A stretch of DNA of 42,012 nucleotides. It comes from Pseudomonadota bacterium. Its GTDB lineage: Bacteria; Pseudomonadota; Gammaproteobacteria; Burkholderiales; Burkholderiaceae_C. Position numbers and translations under genes: made by a program. The notes under the pieces are model-generated. The model saw only the letters and a program-made list of their open reading frames with translations, searched no databases and was not told the origin of the DNA. The stretch is from assembly GCA_021808405.1 (NCBI GenBank), contig JAKBBQ010000001.1:7224-49235 (forward strand), read 5' to 3'. This document shows positions 7,591 to 16,405 of this stretch, in pieces; position 1 is the first letter of the stretch, and each line of letters opens with the position of its first letter.

Positions 7591-8298
7591 CTACTGCGCG
7601 GGCAGGTCGAACACCAGCACCTCGGCGTCCGCCGCGTGGTCCAGTCGCAGTGCGGGCGCGTTGCGCAGCTTGAGCGCGTCGCCGCCTTGCAGCTCGACTC
7701 CATTGGCATGCAGGCTGCCGCGCACCACGTGCACGTAGGCCAGCCGGCCCGGCGCCAGAGCAAGCTCGCAGTCCTCGCCGGCGTCGAACAGCCCGGCGTA
7801 CACACTGGCGTCCTGCTGCATCGACAGCGCCCCGTCGTGCCCCTGGCCGTCGACGATCCGGCACAGCCTGGCACGCCGCTGCTGCGGCGTGAAATGCCGC
7901 TGCTCGTAGCCGGGCGCCCCGCCGGGGCTGGTGGGCTTGATCCAGATCTGCAGGAAGTGCACCGGGTGCTCGCTCGAGGGGTTGTACTCGCTATGCAGCA
8001 CCCCGCTGCCCGCGCTCATGCGCTGTACGTCGCCTGCGCGCAACGTCGAACCGTTGCCCAGCGAGTCCTTGTGGGCCAGCTCGCCGCTGAGCACGTAGCT
8101 GATGATTTCCATGTCGCGGTGGCCATGTTCGCCAAAGCCGGTTCCCGGCTGCACGCGATCCTCGTTGATCACCCGCAGCGGCCCGAATTCGATGTGGCGC
8201 GGGTCGTAGTACGACGCGAAACTGAAGCTGTGGTAGGAGTCCAGCCAGCCATGGCTGGCATGGCCTCGCTCGACTGAGCGTCGAATTTCCTGCTGCAC
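7591..8298 (-). CDS. Pirin-family protein
   Basis: This 235-residue bicupin matches pirin/YhhW proteins. N-terminal motifs are HGWLDSYHSFSFASYYD, FGEHGHRDMEIISYVLSGEL and GDVQRMSAGSGVLHSEYN. They include the His/His/His/Glu set that binds a metal in the first cupin. E. coli YhhW and human pirin show quercetinase activity, but the physiological role is unsettled. The track begins at 8406, yet homology starts at VQQEIRRSVERG. The GTG at 8298 is preceded by AGGGAG about 9 bases upstream, so I use it. It is divergent from ovoA across 149 bp. Confidence 0.9.
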   Translation of the reverse strand: MQQEIRRSVERGHASHGWLDSYHSFSFASYYDPRHIEFGPLRVINEDRVQPGTGFGEHGHRDMEIISYVLSGELAHKDSLGNGSTLRAGDVQRMSAGSGVLHSEYNPSSEHPVHFLQIWIKPTSPGGAPGYEQRHFTPQQRRARLCRIVDGQGHDGALSMQQDASVYAGLFDAGEDCELALAPGRLAYVHVVRGSLHANGVELQGGDALKLRNAPALRLDHAADAEVLVFDLPAQ

Positions 8299-8447
8299 GA
8301 TGTCGCTCTCCCTGTGAGATGGTTGGCGAGGTGTCGGTCGGGTCGGGCAGCCTCGGCTCCAAACCCCGATCGGCCAACTGAACCATAATTCCCAGATAAC
8401 AAGCAATGCCTTTCGGCCTTTCGGGCTGAACCGGAGACCAGTCTGCC

Positions 8448-10562
8448 ATGAATCTTTCCGTTGCGCTGCGCAGCCCGGCGCTCGACGATGCCGACCCCGA
8501 GCGCCTGCGCCAGCGCGTGCGCGCCGACTTCCACGCCACCTTCGACCGCTACGAACAGTTGTTCGAGGTCCTGCAAGGCGAGCAGGCCTATGTCGTCAAG
8601 CCGATCGCTTTGCGACACCCGCTGATCTTCTACCTCGGCCATACCGCGACCTTTTTCATCAACAAGCTGGTTCTGGCCGGCCTGCTCGAGCAGCGCATCG
8701 ACCCGCGCCTGGAGTCGATGTTCGCGGTCGGAGTCGACGAGATGAGCTGGGACGACCTCGACGACACCCACTACGACTGGCCTTCGTCGGCCGAGGTGCG
8801 CGCCTACCGCGATCGCGTGCGGGCCGTGGTCGACGAGTTGCTGTGCCGCATGCCGATGGGCACGCCCATCGGCTGGGACAGCCCCTGGTGGGTGGTGCTG
8901 ATGGGCATCGAGCACGAGCGCATCCATCTGGAGACCTCCTCGGTGCTCATCCGCCAGCACAAGCTGGAGTTCGTGCGGCCGCATCCCGCGTGGCCGCGTT
9001 GCCGCGACGCCGGCCCGGCGCCGGGCAACGACTGGGTGGACGTGGCCGCCGCCGACATGCGCCTCGGGCGCGACCGCGCGCGCCCCGGCTATTACGGCTG
9101 GGACAACGAATTCGGCGAGCAGATCGTGCAGACGGCGCCTTTTCGCGCGGCGCGCCACCTGGTGAGCAACCAGGAGTTCCTCGCATTCGTCGAAGCCGGC
9201 GGCTATGCCGACGATTCGCTGTGGAGCGACGAAGGCGCGGCGTGGCGCCGTTTCGCGCAGGCGCAGCATCCGAGCTTCTGGCTGCGCGACTCGGGGCGAT
9301 GGCAGCTGCGGCTGATGTGCGAAGTCGTGGACATGCCGTGGAACTGGCCGGTGGAGACCAACTTCCACGAGGCGCAGGCTTTCTGCAACTGGAAGGCCCG
9401 CCGCGACGGCCTTCCCGTGCGCCTGCCCAGCGAGGCCGAATGGCACGCGCTGCGCCACGCGGCAGGCATCGGCGACGACCCGCAGCCCCGTCCGGCGCCG
9501 GCCAACCTGGAGCTCGACCACTGGGCCTCGTCGTGCCCGGTCGACCGCTTCCGGCACGGAGACTTCTACGACGTCATAGGCAATGTCTGGCAGTGGCTGG
9601 ACACCCCGACCTACCCCTATGCGGGCTTCGAGGTGCACCCCATCTACGACGACTTCACGACCCCGACCTTCGACGACCGGCACAACCTGATCCAGGGAGG
9701 CTCGTGGATCTCCTGCGGCAACGAGGCGCTGCCTGCGTCGCGCTATGCCTTCCGCAGGCATTTCTTCCAGCACGCCGGGTTCCGCTATGTCTGCGGCGAC
9801 AAGCCCGCCGCGCCCGCGGCGTCGCAGTACGAAAGCGACGCGCTGGTCGCCCAGTACTGCGAGTTCCACTGGGGAGCCAGCTACTTCGACGTACCCAACT
9901 TCCCGCGGGCGGTGGCGCAGCTTGCGCTGCAGGCCATGGGAGCGCAGCCGATGCGCCGCGCGCTCGACCTCGGATGCGCGACCGGGCGCACGACCTTCGA
10001 GCTCGCGCGCAGTTTCGAGCGCGTCGTCGGCATCGATTTCTCCGCCCGCTTCATCGGCGTGGGCACGCGGCTGGCCGAGCAGGGGCGGGTACGCTACCAG
10101 CTCCTCGACGAGGGCGAGCTGCTGTCCTACCACGAGCATTCGCTGCAGGAGTACGACCTGCAGGATGCGGCGTCGAAGGTCGAGTTCGTGCAGGGCGACG
10201 CTTGCAACCTCAAGCCGCTGTTCAGCGGCTTCGACCTGGTGGTGGCGGCCAACCTGATCGACCGGCTGTACAGCCCGGCGCTGTTCCTGCGCGAGGTGCA
10301 CCGGCGCATCGTCCCCGGCGGGCTGCTGGTGATCACATCTCCCTACACCTGGCTGGCCGAGCACACGCGGCGCGAGGAGTGGATCGGCGGCTTCAAGAAG
10401 GATGGCGAGAACTTCACCACGCTGGACGGCCTGCAGCAGGTCCTCGGCGAGCACTTCGAGCGCGTCGCTGCGCCGCGGCAGTTGCCGTTCGTGATCCGCG
10501 AGACGCGGCGCAAGTTCCAGCACACCCTGTCCGAGGTCACGCTGTGGCGACGGCGCGCCTGA
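8448..10562 (+). CDS. ovoA: 5-histidylcysteine sulfoxide synthase OvoA with fused methyltransferase (ovothiol synthesis)
   Basis: OvoA is a non-heme iron enzyme that joins cysteine to histidine with O2 to give 5-histidylcysteine sulfoxide. Its fused methyltransferase later N-methylates the mercaptohistidine to yield ovothiol A. The 704 residues show a DinB-like N-terminal domain with iron ligands HERIHLE (H156, H160) plus an upstream His in HPLIFYLGH. An FGE/sulfatase-modifying-like domain follows (about 200-460, with NWPVETNFHEAQAFCNWK and NLIQGGSWISCGNEA). A C-terminal SAM-dependent methyltransferase carries ALDLGCATGRT near residue 505. The extra methyltransferase separates it from EgtB. 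No ovoB-like PLP lyase gene lies in the window. Confidence 0.93.
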   Translation: MNLSVALRSPALDDADPERLRQRVRADFHATFDRYEQLFEVLQGEQAYVVKPIALRHPLIFYLGHTATFFINKLVLAGLLEQRIDPRLESMFAVGVDEMSWDDLDDTHYDWPSSAEVRAYRDRVRAVVDELLCRMPMGTPIGWDSPWWVVLMGIEHERIHLETSSVLIRQHKLEFVRPHPAWPRCRDAGPAPGNDWVDVAAADMRLGRDRARPGYYGWDNEFGEQIVQTAPFRAARHLVSNQEFLAFVEAGGYADDSLWSDEGAAWRRFAQAQHPSFWLRDSGRWQLRLMCEVVDMPWNWPVETNFHEAQAFCNWKARRDGLPVRLPSEAEWHALRHAAGIGDDPQPRPAPANLELDHWASSCPVDRFRHGDFYDVIGNVWQWLDTPTYPYAGFEVHPIYDDFTTPTFDDRHNLIQGGSWISCGNEALPASRYAFRRHFFQHAGFRYVCGDKPAAPAASQYESDALVAQYCEFHWGASYFDVPNFPRAVAQLALQAMGAQPMRRALDLGCATGRTTFELARSFERVVGIDFSARFIGVGTRLAEQGRVRYQLLDEGELLSYHEHSLQEYDLQDAASKVEFVQGDACNLKPLFSGFDLVVAANLIDRLYSPALFLREVHRRIVPGGLLVITSPYTWLAEHTRREEWIGGFKKDGENFTTLDGLQQVLGEHFERVAAPRQLPFVIRETRRKFQHTLSEVTLWRRRA

Positions 10563-10634
10563 TCCGGCATGCGCGGGCGCGGTCGGTTACCGGCCGATAC
10601 GTACACTGTAGGTGCCTGCGTCGGCCGCGCCGCG

Positions 10635-11372
10635 ATGAAACCACTGATCGAAACCCTGTTCACCGACCAGCACCGGCTGACGGCGCGCCGCCGGGCGCTG
10701 GCCGTGCTGCACGACCTGTGCCAACGCCATGAGCGGCTGGGCCTGTATGTCGACGGGGCGCTGCGTGAACTTCCGTCGATCCTGCTGGAGGTCGACGAGG
10801 AGCAGCAGCGCCTGGTGTTCGACATTCCCCCGCCCGTCGAAGGGGTCGTCTGGGACCAGCGCGAACCCGTGCTCGCGCTGGCTCGCCATCACGGCGTGCA
10901 CGTGGGTTTCCTGCTCGAGGACATCGCGCCGGTCGAGTGGACCGGAGCCAAGGCACTGTGCGCCGGGCTGGCGCAGCAGGTGTACTACCTGCAGCGCCGG
11001 CAGTACTTCCGCGTTCCGGTGGGCGGCGGCGACGTGCACTCGGTGGTGCTGGTGCGCCAGGGTGCGCCGGCGCTCAGCGGGCGCTGCCACGACCTGAGCG
11101 CCGGCGGCATGCGCGTGCTCGTGCCGGCCGAGCAGGGGCGCTTCGCGCTGCGCGCCGGGGAGTTGCTGCCCGAGTTGCGCTTCGCACTGCGCGGGGTCGT
11201 GTTGCAGACCGAGGCGCGCATCCGCCATGTCGGCGAGCCGCTGCTGCTGCCCGACGGCAAGTCGCTGTCGCCGCTGGGGCTGGAGTTCGTCGACAAGTCC
11301 TTCGCCTTCGACCAGGCGGTGGTGCGCTATGTGCAGCAGCGCGACCGCGACCTGCTCAGCGGGCGCAAGTGA
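10635..11372 (+). CDS. ycgR: YcgR-like PilZ protein, cyclic-di-GMP-responsive flagellar brake
   Basis: The 245-residue protein has an N-terminal YcgR-type domain (residues 1-115) and a C-terminal PilZ domain. The PilZ cyclic-di-GMP signature is complete: RRQYFRVP (RxxxR, residues 122-126) and DLSAGGMRV (residues 153-161). YcgR proteins bind cyclic-di-GMP and slow flagellar rotation by contacting the motor. Flagellar genes are not in this window, so the output here is inferred. The start MKPLIETLF at 10635 matches the domain boundary, and the upstream track start has no homology. It is convergent with the XdhC-like gene, separated by 4 bp. Confidence 0.85.
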   Translation: MKPLIETLFTDQHRLTARRRALAVLHDLCQRHERLGLYVDGALRELPSILLEVDEEQQRLVFDIPPPVEGVVWDQREPVLALARHHGVHVGFLLEDIAPVEWTGAKALCAGLAQQVYYLQRRQYFRVPVGGGDVHSVVLVRQGAPALSGRCHDLSAGGMRVLVPAEQGRFALRAGELLPELRFALRGVVLQTEARIRHVGEPLLLPDGKSLSPLGLEFVDKSFAFDQAVVRYVQQRDRDLLSGRK

Positions 11373-11376
11373 AGGG

Positions 11377-12378
11377 TCAGGCCAGCGCGCACACCGAGAC
11401 CGACTGGGTCCAGTCGGTCAGCGCTCCCGACAGATCGGTGCCGCGCCGCACCGCGGTCATTTCGGCCAGGATGCTGATGGCGATTTCCGGGGGCGTCAGC
11501 CCGCCCAGGCGCAGCCCGACCGGCCCGTGCAGGCGCTGCGCCTGCTGCTCGCTGACGTCGAACTGCAGCAGGCGTTCGCGGCGACGCGCGTTGTTCTGCC
11601 GCGAGCCGAGGGCGCCGACGTAGAACGCCGGCGTGCGCAGCGCCTCCATCAGCGCCAGGTCGTCGAGCTTGGGGTCGTGGGTCAGCGCGACCACCGCGGT
11701 GGCCGCGTCGGGCTGCATCGCCAGCACCTCGTCGTCGGGCATGCGGGTCGACAGCGCGATGCCGTCCAGGCCGTCCCAGCCTTCGTGATACTCGATGCGG
11801 GGTTCGCAAACCGTGACCCGGTAGTCGAGCATCACCGCCATCGTCGCCAGGTAGCGCGAAAGCTGGCCTCCGCCGATGACCAGCAGCCGCAGCTGCGGTC
11901 CGTGCACGGTGCGCAGCACCCGCTCGTCGAAGGACAGCTGCTCGCCGCCGCGCGCGCGCTCCAGGCCGACCTGGCCGCTGGTCATGTCCAGGGTGCGCAG
12001 CACCCGCTCCGAGCCTTCGATGCGGCGCAGCAGCTCGGCCAGCCCGCTGGCCTCGCTCAGCGGCTCCAGCACGACCTGCACGCTGCCGCCGCAGGGCAGT
12101 CCGAAACGCCGCACTTCCTCCGCGGTGCGACCGTAGATGGTCGCCTCCGGGCGGTGCAGCGCGAGTTCGCCGGCGGCCACGCGCCGGATCAGGTCGTCCT
12201 CGATGCAGCCGCCCGACAGCGAACCGGCGACCTGGCCGTCATCGCGGATGACCATCAGCGAGCCCGGGGGGCGTGGCGCCGAGCCCCAGGTGCGTACCAC
12301 GGTGCCCAGCACCACCCGGCGACCGCGCTGCAGCCATTGCAGCGCACTGCGCATGACTTCGATGTCCAGACTGTTCAT
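11377..12378 (-). CDS. XdhC/CoxI-family protein
   Basis: This 333-residue protein has the two family domains. The N-terminal XdhC_CoxI domain has GTVVRTWGSAPRPPG and GSLSGGCIEDDLI. The C-terminal Rossmann-like domain has LLVIGGGQLSRYLA and FYVGALGSRQNNARRRERL. Members insert or sulfurate the molybdenum cofactor of xanthine-dehydrogenase-type enzymes (xanthine and CO dehydrogenases). No such hydroxylase is encoded in the window, so its client must be elsewhere. It follows the CoxG-like gene by 32 bp on the same strand, and both are probably cotranscribed. Confidence 0.9.
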   Translation of the reverse strand: MNSLDIEVMRSALQWLQRGRRVVLGTVVRTWGSAPRPPGSLMVIRDDGQVAGSLSGGCIEDDLIRRVAAGELALHRPEATIYGRTAEEVRRFGLPCGGSVQVVLEPLSEASGLAELLRRIEGSERVLRTLDMTSGQVGLERARGGEQLSFDERVLRTVHGPQLRLLVIGGGQLSRYLATMAVMLDYRVTVCEPRIEYHEGWDGLDGIALSTRMPDDEVLAMQPDAATAVVALTHDPKLDDLALMEALRTPAFYVGALGSRQNNARRRERLLQFDVSEQQAQRLHGPVGLRLGGLTPPEIAISILAEMTAVRRGTDLSGALTDWTQSVSVCALA

Positions 12379-12410
12379 GGTTGCGCACTCCGATCCGATC
12401 CAGCCGGCTG

Positions 12411-13052
12411 TCAGCGGCGCCTGCCGAACAGCGAAGCCAGCCACCCCTTGAACAGCGCCCAGGCCAGCGCCAGGCCGTTGAGCTCGCTGGCCGCGTGGCG
12501 CTGCCGCGGGCCGGCCGTCTGCGCCGGCTGCGCGGGCCCGGCCGGCGGCGCCTGCTCCTGGGCAGCCGCCTGCGCCGACGCTGCCGGTGCTTGCGCGGCC
12601 TGCGCAGCGGCGCCGAAGTTCTGCACGAACTGGGTCAGCAGCAGTTCCGAGACCTGCCCCATCATGCGCGCCCCGAACTGGGCGAACTTGCCGTTGACCT
12701 CCAGCCTGGCGTCGCCGTGCAGGGTCGAGCGACCCGGATCGGATGCGTCGGCCTCGATCACCGCGTGCAGGTCCAGCGAAGCCGACGATCCGCCCTTGTC
12801 CGCGCCCTTGCCGCGCAGCGCCATCCGGCGGGCCTCGGGGTCGGTCTCGAGCACCTCCAGCGTGCCGCCGAACTGCGCCTGCGCGGGGCCGACCTTGATC
12901 TTCATCAGGCCCTTGTACGAGTGGTCCGACAACTGCTCGGTGATCTGCGCTCCCGGCATGCAGCCGGCCACCGCGTGGACATCCCGCAGCACGCACCAGG
13001 CGGCCTGCGCGCTGACGGGCAACGGATAGCGTTTGTCGATTCGAACTTCCAT
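12411..13052 (-). CDS. CoxG-like SRPBCC-domain protein
   Basis: The 213-residue product has an N-terminal SRPBCC fold (about 1-145) of the CO-dehydrogenase subunit G type: [37 protein letters not shown] and [17 protein letters not shown]. An Ala/Pro/Gln-rich linker and a hydrophobic tail ([20 protein letters not shown]) follow. CoxG proteins help recruit molybdenum hydroxylases to the membrane, and the tail here could be the anchor. The XdhC-like neighbour supports a role in a molybdoenzyme system whose structural genes are outside this window. Confidence 0.85.
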   Translation of the reverse strand: MEVRIDKRYPLPVSAQAAWCVLRDVHAVAGCMPGAQITEQLSDHSYKGLMKIKVGPAQAQFGGTLEVLETDPEARRMALRGKGADKGGSSASLDLHAVIEADASDPGRSTLHGDARLEVNGKFAQFGARMMGQVSELLLTQFVQNFGAAAQAAQAPAASAQAAAQEQAPPAGPAQPAQTAGPRQRHAASELNGLALAWALFKGWLASLFGRRR

Positions 13053-13173
13053 GGAATGTCCGGGAAATGGAGCAAAACCGGCATTTCCTGACGGTTTCTT
13101 CGCCGGCAGGCTTGCGATGCCTGGTCAGCTGCCAAGCATACAGCGCCCAGGCCCCTGTCTGCACGGCGCAGCC

Positions 13174-13899
13174 TCAGCCGCCGGCGGCCACCTTGCGATC
13201 GCCGACCAGGCGGCCGTCGACCAGGTCGACGATACGGTCGCAGCGATGCGCCAGCCGCGGATCGTGGGTGACCACCAGCACTGCGCAGCCGAACTCGCGG
13301 TTGAACCTGCGCAGCAGTTCGAACACTTCGTCCGCGCTGTGCGTATCGAGATTGCCGGTGGGTTCGTCGGCCAGCACCAGCGGCGGCCGGGTCAGCAGCG
13401 CGCGCGCGATGGCCACGCGCTGCTGCTGGCCGCCGGACAGTTCGTTCGGGCGCTTGCGGGCATGCGCGGCCAGCCCCACGGCCTGCAGCAGTTCCAGGCC
13501 GCGCTGCTCGAGTTCGCCGTTGCGCCGGGCGCCCTGCACCAGTGCCGGCATCAGCACGTTGTCGAGCACCGGGAAGGCCTGGATCAGGTGATGGAACTGG
13601 AACACAAAGCCGATGGAACTGCCGCGCAGCGCGGTGCGCGCGGCATCGTCGAGCTCGCGGGTCGGGCGTTCGAGCAGGAACAGCTCCCCGCCGGTCGGGG
13701 TATCGAGCAGGCCGATCAGGTTGAGCAGCGTGGTCTTGCCCGAGCCGCTGGGGCCGACCAGTGCGGTGAATTCGCCTCGCCGCAGTTCGAAGTCGATGCC
13801 ATGCAGCACCTCGACCTGCAGCGCTGTGCCGACCTGGTAGGACTTGCGCAGTTGCTGCAGCCGCAGCACCGGCGGACCGCTGGCTGCCGGCTCAGACAT
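13174..13899 (-). CDS. ABC transporter ATPase, MacB/LolD type
   Basis: This 241-residue nucleotide-binding subunit carries Walker [13 protein letters not shown]-loop FVFQFHHL, signature [16 protein letters not shown], Walker [13 protein letters not shown] and H-loop VVTHD. The LolD/MacB subclass is shown by its short length and the SSIGFVFQ segment. It powers the FtsX-type permease encoded directly upstream, whose stop codon overlaps this start by 8 bp. With the adaptor protein they form a MacAB-like mechanotransmission system. The substrate is unknown, and no outer-membrane TolC gene is in the window. Confidence 0.93.
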   Translation of the reverse strand: MSEPAASGPPVLRLQQLRKSYQVGTALQVEVLHGIDFELRRGEFTALVGPSGSGKTTLLNLIGLLDTPTGGELFLLERPTRELDDAARTALRGSSIGFVFQFHHLIQAFPVLDNVLMPALVQGARRNGELEQRGLELLQAVGLAAHARKRPNELSGGQQQRVAIARALLTRPPLVLADEPTGNLDTHSADEVFELLRRFNREFGCAVLVVTHDPRLAHRCDRIVDLVDGRLVGDRKVAAGG

Positions 13900-15094
13900 A
13901 GCGGATGGCCACCACCGGGTCCAGGCGCGCCGCGCGCAGCGCCGGCAGCGCCGCCGCGGCGATTCCGGCCAGCGTGGCCAGCGCCACCGCCTCCAGCACC
14001 AGCGCCGGCGGCACCGGCACGTAGAACAATCCCGGCCCGTAGTGGTTGAACACCCAGACCATCGCCGTGCCGGCCAGCGCGCCCAGCGCCGAGCCGGCGA
14101 AGCCGACCGCCGCGCCCTCGTACAGGAACACCGCCAGCACGCGCCCGCGGGTGGCGCCCATGGCGCGCAGGATGCCGATCTCCCGCGTGCGCTGCACCAC
14201 GCTGACGGCCAGCACGCTGGCGATGCCGAAAGCCACCGAAAGGCCGACGAAAAAGCGGATCAGCGCGCTCGACAGCGATTGCGAACGCAGCGCGTTGAGC
14301 AATTGCGAGTTGGTGCTCATCCAGCTCTCCGACTTCAGTCCGGTGAGCGCGGCGATGCGCTGCGCGATCGCCTGCGCGTCGAAGATCCTCGCCACCGTGA
14401 GGTCGATCTCGGTGGCGCCGCCGGGCAGTGCGAGCAGCGACTGCGCCGGCTTGAGGCCCATGTAGACGTAGCGCTCGTCGAGGTCGCGCACCCCCAGGCT
14501 GAAGATGCCCGCGACGTCGAAGACCTGCGAGCCCCCCGACGCTCCCTGCACGCGCAGCTTGTCGCCCACGCGCAGCCCCAGGTCCTGCGCCAGGCGGGTC
14601 CCCACCAGCACCTGGCTGGCGCCCACCGTGAAGCTCCCGCGCACCATGTCCTGCTGCAACGGGATCACCTGGACGTAGCGCCGGGGAATGATTCCCAGCA
14701 CCGCGATCGCGCGCACCGCGGTGCCGCGCTGGGCGAAGGCCGGGCCGCTGACCATCGGCGACGCGGCGCGCACTCCCGGCAGGTGCTGCAGCACCCCCAG
14801 CAGGCCCGGCCAGTTGTTGATCGAGCGCAGGCGCTGCGGCCGTGCGTCGGTGGCGCGCAGGTCGACGGTGGCCGGCGGCACCGGCGGAGCCAGCGGCAGC
14901 AGGTCGGGGGCCGACACCACGATATGCGGCTGGGTGCCGAGGGTGCGCTGCACGATGTTGCCCTGCAGTCCGTCGACCAGCGCGGTGATGAACACGATCA
15001 CCGCGGCCCCCACCGCGACGCCCCCGATGATCAGCAGGGTCTGCGACCGGCCGTCGCGCAGGAAGCGCAGCGCGATGTTCCACGACAGGGTCAT
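13892..15094 (-). CDS. FtsX/MacB-type ABC permease
   Basis: The 400-residue membrane subunit begins [21 protein letters not shown] and has a first transmembrane helix at about 20-42. A large periplasmic MacB-like domain follows (about 45-265), then three C-terminal helices in the FtsX domain ([22 protein letters not shown]). This four-helix topology fits type VII ABC systems that drive periplasmic work or efflux rather than ordinary transport. It sits between the adaptor gene (26 bp upstream) and the ATPase gene (8 bp overlap). Confidence 0.92.
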   Translation of the reverse strand: MTLSWNIALRFLRDGRSQTLLIIGGVAVGAAVIVFITALVDGLQGNIVQRTLGTQPHIVVSAPDLLPLAPPVPPATVDLRATDARPQRLRSINNWPGLLGVLQHLPGVRAASPMVSGPAFAQRGTAVRAIAVLGIIPRRYVQVIPLQQDMVRGSFTVGASQVLVGTRLAQDLGLRVGDKLRVQGASGGSQVFDVAGIFSLGVRDLDERYVYMGLKPAQSLLALPGGATEIDLTVARIFDAQAIAQRIAALTGLKSESWMSTNSQLLNALRSQSLSSALIRFFVGLSVAFGIASVLAVSVVQRTREIGILRAMGATRGRVLAVFLYEGAAVGFAGSALGALAGTAMVWVFNHYGPGLFYVPVPPALVLEAVALATLAGIAAAALPALRAARLDPVVAIRYV

Positions 15095-15120
15095 GACGCC
15101 TCGAGTGCAGGTGGCGCGGT

Positions 15121-16317
15121 CTACTGCACCGGGCCGGCCGCCGCGCCGTCGGCCGCCGCAAGGGTCTGCAGGCGGGCGCGGACCCGCTCGCCGGGCTGCA
15201 CCGAGCCTGCGGCCAGCACCACGTCGCCGGCGCGCAGCCCCCGCAGCACCTGGCTGGCGACCAGGCCGCGCAGCCCCAGGCGGACGGCCTGCGGTCGCGC
15301 CTTGCCGTCGCGCAGCACCAGCACCCGGGCGCTCTCGCCGCTGAGCGCGCGCAGCGCATCGTCGGGAACGACCAGCGCGTGCGCGAGGCGAGCCGTGATC
15401 ACGTCGCACGAAGTGGTCATGTCCTGGCGCAGCCAGGCGGGGGGCGATGGCACGCGCAGCCGCAACTCGATGGTGCCGCTGGTGGTGTCGACCGCAGGCG
15501 CGATGAACACCAGGCGGGCGCCGAAGCTGCGCCGGGGGTAGGCGTCGGTGATGCAGGTGGCGTCTTGCCCGAGCGCCAGGTTCTGCAGGTTCTGCTCGTC
15601 CACCGGAAGCGACACCTCGGTGTCCCCGGCTCGCGCCAGGGTGAACAGCACCTGGCCCGGGGTGACGGTGTCGCCCACCTCGACGTTGCGGGTCAGGACC
15701 TCGCCCGCGACCTGGGAGCGGATGTCCGCGCGCCGCAGCACGGCCTGCGCCGAACCGACGGCTGCCTGCAACTGGGTCGGCAGCGAGCCCGACGGGCGCG
15801 CCGCCAGCCAGGCCGCCCGCGCCGCGAGTTGCTGCTGGCGCGCCGCCTGCTCGGCCTGTTCGGCCTGTTCCAGCGCCTGCCTGGACATCGCCCCTCCGGC
15901 CGCCTGCGCGCGTGCGCGGCGCGCCAGCGAGACGGCCAGGCTCAGCGCCGAGTCGGCGTTGCGCAGTGCGGCGCGCGCCTGCGGCAGGGTCTGCTGCCGC
16001 CACTGCGCCAGCGCCGCGAGGGCCTGCCGCACCTGGGCCTGCGCCTGGTCGTCGCGCAGTCGCAGCAGCACCTGGCCGGGGCGCACCCGGTCGCCGCGCT
16101 CGACCAGGCGGCGCACCACGGTGCCGGTGATCTCGCTGGCCACGTTGACCCGCGACGGGGTGATCAAGCGTCCGGTGGCGACCACGTCCTGCACCAGCGG
16201 CTGCTCGCGCACCCGGTAGGCCGCCACGCGCGGCCCCAGCCATCGCTGCACCCCCCACCAGCCGAGCAGCACAAGCAGACAGGCGGCAGTCACGGACCAG
16301 AGCAGGCGGCGGGTCAT
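15121..16317 (-). CDS. Periplasmic adaptor (membrane fusion protein) of the MacAB-like system
   Basis: This 398-residue HlyD/RND-type adaptor has an N-terminal membrane anchor (LLWSVTAACLLVLLGWWGV) and a lipoyl half-motif (GTVVRRLVERGDRVRPGQVLLRL). A long coiled-coil hairpin follows (about 80-175, rich in Ala, Gln and Arg), then the second lipoyl half (GEVLTRNVEVGDTVTPGQVLF) and beta-barrel and membrane-proximal domains. It would link the permease to an outer-membrane channel. The track starts at 16386, but the anchor begins at MTRRLLWS, hence 16317. It lies 88 bp downstream of the MFS gene and may share its transcript. Confidence 0.92.
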   Translation of the reverse strand: MTRRLLWSVTAACLLVLLGWWGVQRWLGPRVAAYRVREQPLVQDVVATGRLITPSRVNVASEITGTVVRRLVERGDRVRPGQVLLRLRDDQAQAQVRQALAALAQWRQQTLPQARAALRNADSALSLAVSLARRARAQAAGGAMSRQALEQAEQAEQAARQQQLAARAAWLAARPSGSLPTQLQAAVGSAQAVLRRADIRSQVAGEVLTRNVEVGDTVTPGQVLFTLARAGDTEVSLPVDEQNLQNLALGQDATCITDAYPRRSFGARLVFIAPAVDTTSGTIELRLRVPSPPAWLRQDMTTSCDVITARLAHALVVPDDALRALSGESARVLVLRDGKARPQAVRLGLRGLVASQVLRGLRAGDVVLAAGSVQPGERVRARLQTLAAADGAAAGPVQ

Positions 16318-16405
16318 CGCGGGAACGGAAGACGCAATACGGCCATTGTGCTTGATCGGCGGCCGCCGGCATCGGCCGCGCGGCATGCCGGATTCGTTCC
16401 CACCT

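Noticed and set aside
8169-10523. 784-residue minus-strand ORF
   Set aside because: Shadow of ovoA on the opposite strand. The OvoA frame carries the iron ligands and the methyltransferase motif.
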